Shown in pieces: positions 32,173 through 32,664 of a stretch of 32,664 bases of DNA. The notes beneath the pieces were generated by a model, which saw only the letters and a program-made list of their open reading frames with translations, had not been told where the DNA came from and ran no database searches. Positions within the stretch are counted from its first letter, which is position 1; every line of letters starts with the position of its first letter. The position numbers were made by a program, and so were the translations under genes. Origin of the DNA: Trueperaceae bacterium (GTDB lineage: Bacteria > Deinococcota > Deinococci > Deinococcales > Trueperaceae); assembly GCA_031581195.1 (NCBI GenBank), contig JAVLCF010000010.1:1-32664 (forward strand), read 5' to 3'.

Positions 32173-32664
32173 CTACAGCGCTTCGATCAGGAAGGTCACG
32201 TCCTGCGTGGCCCCCTCGCCGGCGTCGAACGTCCCCGACACGCGGCGGGTGAGGTCGTACGCTTCGGCGGGCACGTCGACGCGGACGGTCGCTTCGAACC
32301 GGTACGTCACGACGTCCTCGTCCTCGAAGGCGCGCTCGCGGACGAGGCGCACCTGCCACAGTTCGGCGCTCCACCCCGCGGCGGTCTCGACGTCGCGGAG
32401 CGACACGAGGGCGCTGGCGTTCGCCGACTCGCTGCGGATGCCGCCCGGAATCCAGGTCCGCACCCGCCGCTCCGCCTGCTCCGGTTCGAGGCCGAGCGTC
32501 GCGAGGTCCAGCTCGAGCGCGACGAAGACCGTCGTGCCGGCCGGCACGCGGTAGGTCGCGTCCGGCGCGTAGTCCACGCGGGCGGCGTCGCCCTGCGCGA
32601 GCGGACCGCAGGCGGCCAGCAGGGACGTCGCCAACGCCGCGAGAAGCCACGGAACGAGCGTGCG
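32173..32664 (-). CDS. Predicted lipoprotein, unknown (5' end beyond the window)
   Basis: The open frame runs from its stop at 32173 to the window end. Its N-terminal part reads RTLVPWLLAALATSLLAACG, a signal peptide ending in a lipobox LAAC, so the true start lies beyond 32664 and the TTG at 32634 is not it. The mature part of about 145 residues is acidic and beta-rich (ATYRVPAGTTVFVALELDL, then VSGTFDAGEGATQDVTFLIE) without a family I recognise. It converges on the DUF4864-like gene with eight bases between stops. Confidence 0.7.
   Translation of the reverse strand, partial: RTLVPWLLAALATSLLAACGPLAQGDAARVDYAPDATYRVPAGTTVFVALELDLATLGLEPEQAERRVRTWIPGGIRSESANASALVSLRDVETAAGWSAELWQVRLVRERAFEDEDVVTYRFEATVRVDVPAEAYDLTRRVSGTFDAGEGATQDVTFLIEAL

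Overview
The window is chromosomal DNA of very high GC content (by eye roughly 70-75%), almost fully coding. It starts inside a 16S rRNA gene read on the minus strand. Several traits suggest Deinococcota, perhaps near Truepera: a DUF3084 coiled-coil protein beside an LptB-type ATPase, a carotenoid desaturase, and above all many genes with a TANNNT -10 box only 5-8 nt upstream of the start codon, the leaderless-mRNA signature known from Deinococcus. The placement is an inference from gene content; I could not search the 16S sequence. I see no insertion sequence, prophage, CRISPR array, tRNA or integrase. This is ordinary core genome and I found no obvious new multi-gene system. The most interesting signals are regulatory, plus a few proteins that lack expected family residues.

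Layout. 1-884: the 5' part of 16S rRNA (minus), preceded by two tandem promoter-leader modules. 885-1952: a YbhN/LPG-synthase-like membrane protein (minus). 2060-4262: Nif3-like protein, thymidylate kinase and a glutaminyl cyclotransferase lipoprotein, joined by stop/start overlaps (plus). 4285-4656: a cysteine-free FmdB-like protein (minus). 4814-11194: ABC ATPase, ABC-2 permease, cobalamin-dependent methionine synthase and an HD-domain protein, all with 4-nt overlaps (plus). 11223-13572: a winged-helix regulator divergent from an MFS transporter, then a small basic protein. 13717-16389: hemolysin III-like protein, a two-TM protein, a short methylenetetrahydrofolate reductase and a mercaptopyruvate-type sulfurtransferase (minus). 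16393-17655: a TetA-like MFS transporter (minus). 17765-19637: SpoU-type RNA methyltransferase, VOC protein, a 59-residue DUF2256 protein and a DUF454 protein (plus). 19654-21988: DUF3084 protein and LptB (minus). 22029-26076: pyruvate dehydrogenase E1 and E2 (minus). 26222-27516: a membrane protein and MTA/SAH nucleosidase (minus). 27541-32164: diaminopimelate decarboxylase, CrtI-type desaturase, succinate-semialdehyde dehydrogenase and a small DUF4864-like protein (plus). 32173-32664: the 3' part of a lipoprotein gene (minus), cut by the window end.

Together. Methionine and one-carbon metabolism is well represented: MetH, a MetF-like reductase and the nucleosidase that clears S-adenosylhomocysteine and methylthioadenosine. 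AceE and AceF form the entry to acetyl-CoA, lacking only E3 here. Six genes start within the stop codon of the gene before (ATGA or GTGA at 2809, 3462, 5818, 6807, 10568 and 26947), so translational coupling is common. Operon-leading genes tend to be leaderless, while a few (FmdB-like, VOC, DUF3084, TetA-like, AceE, AceF, the 66-residue protein) carry clear Shine-Dalgarno sequences.
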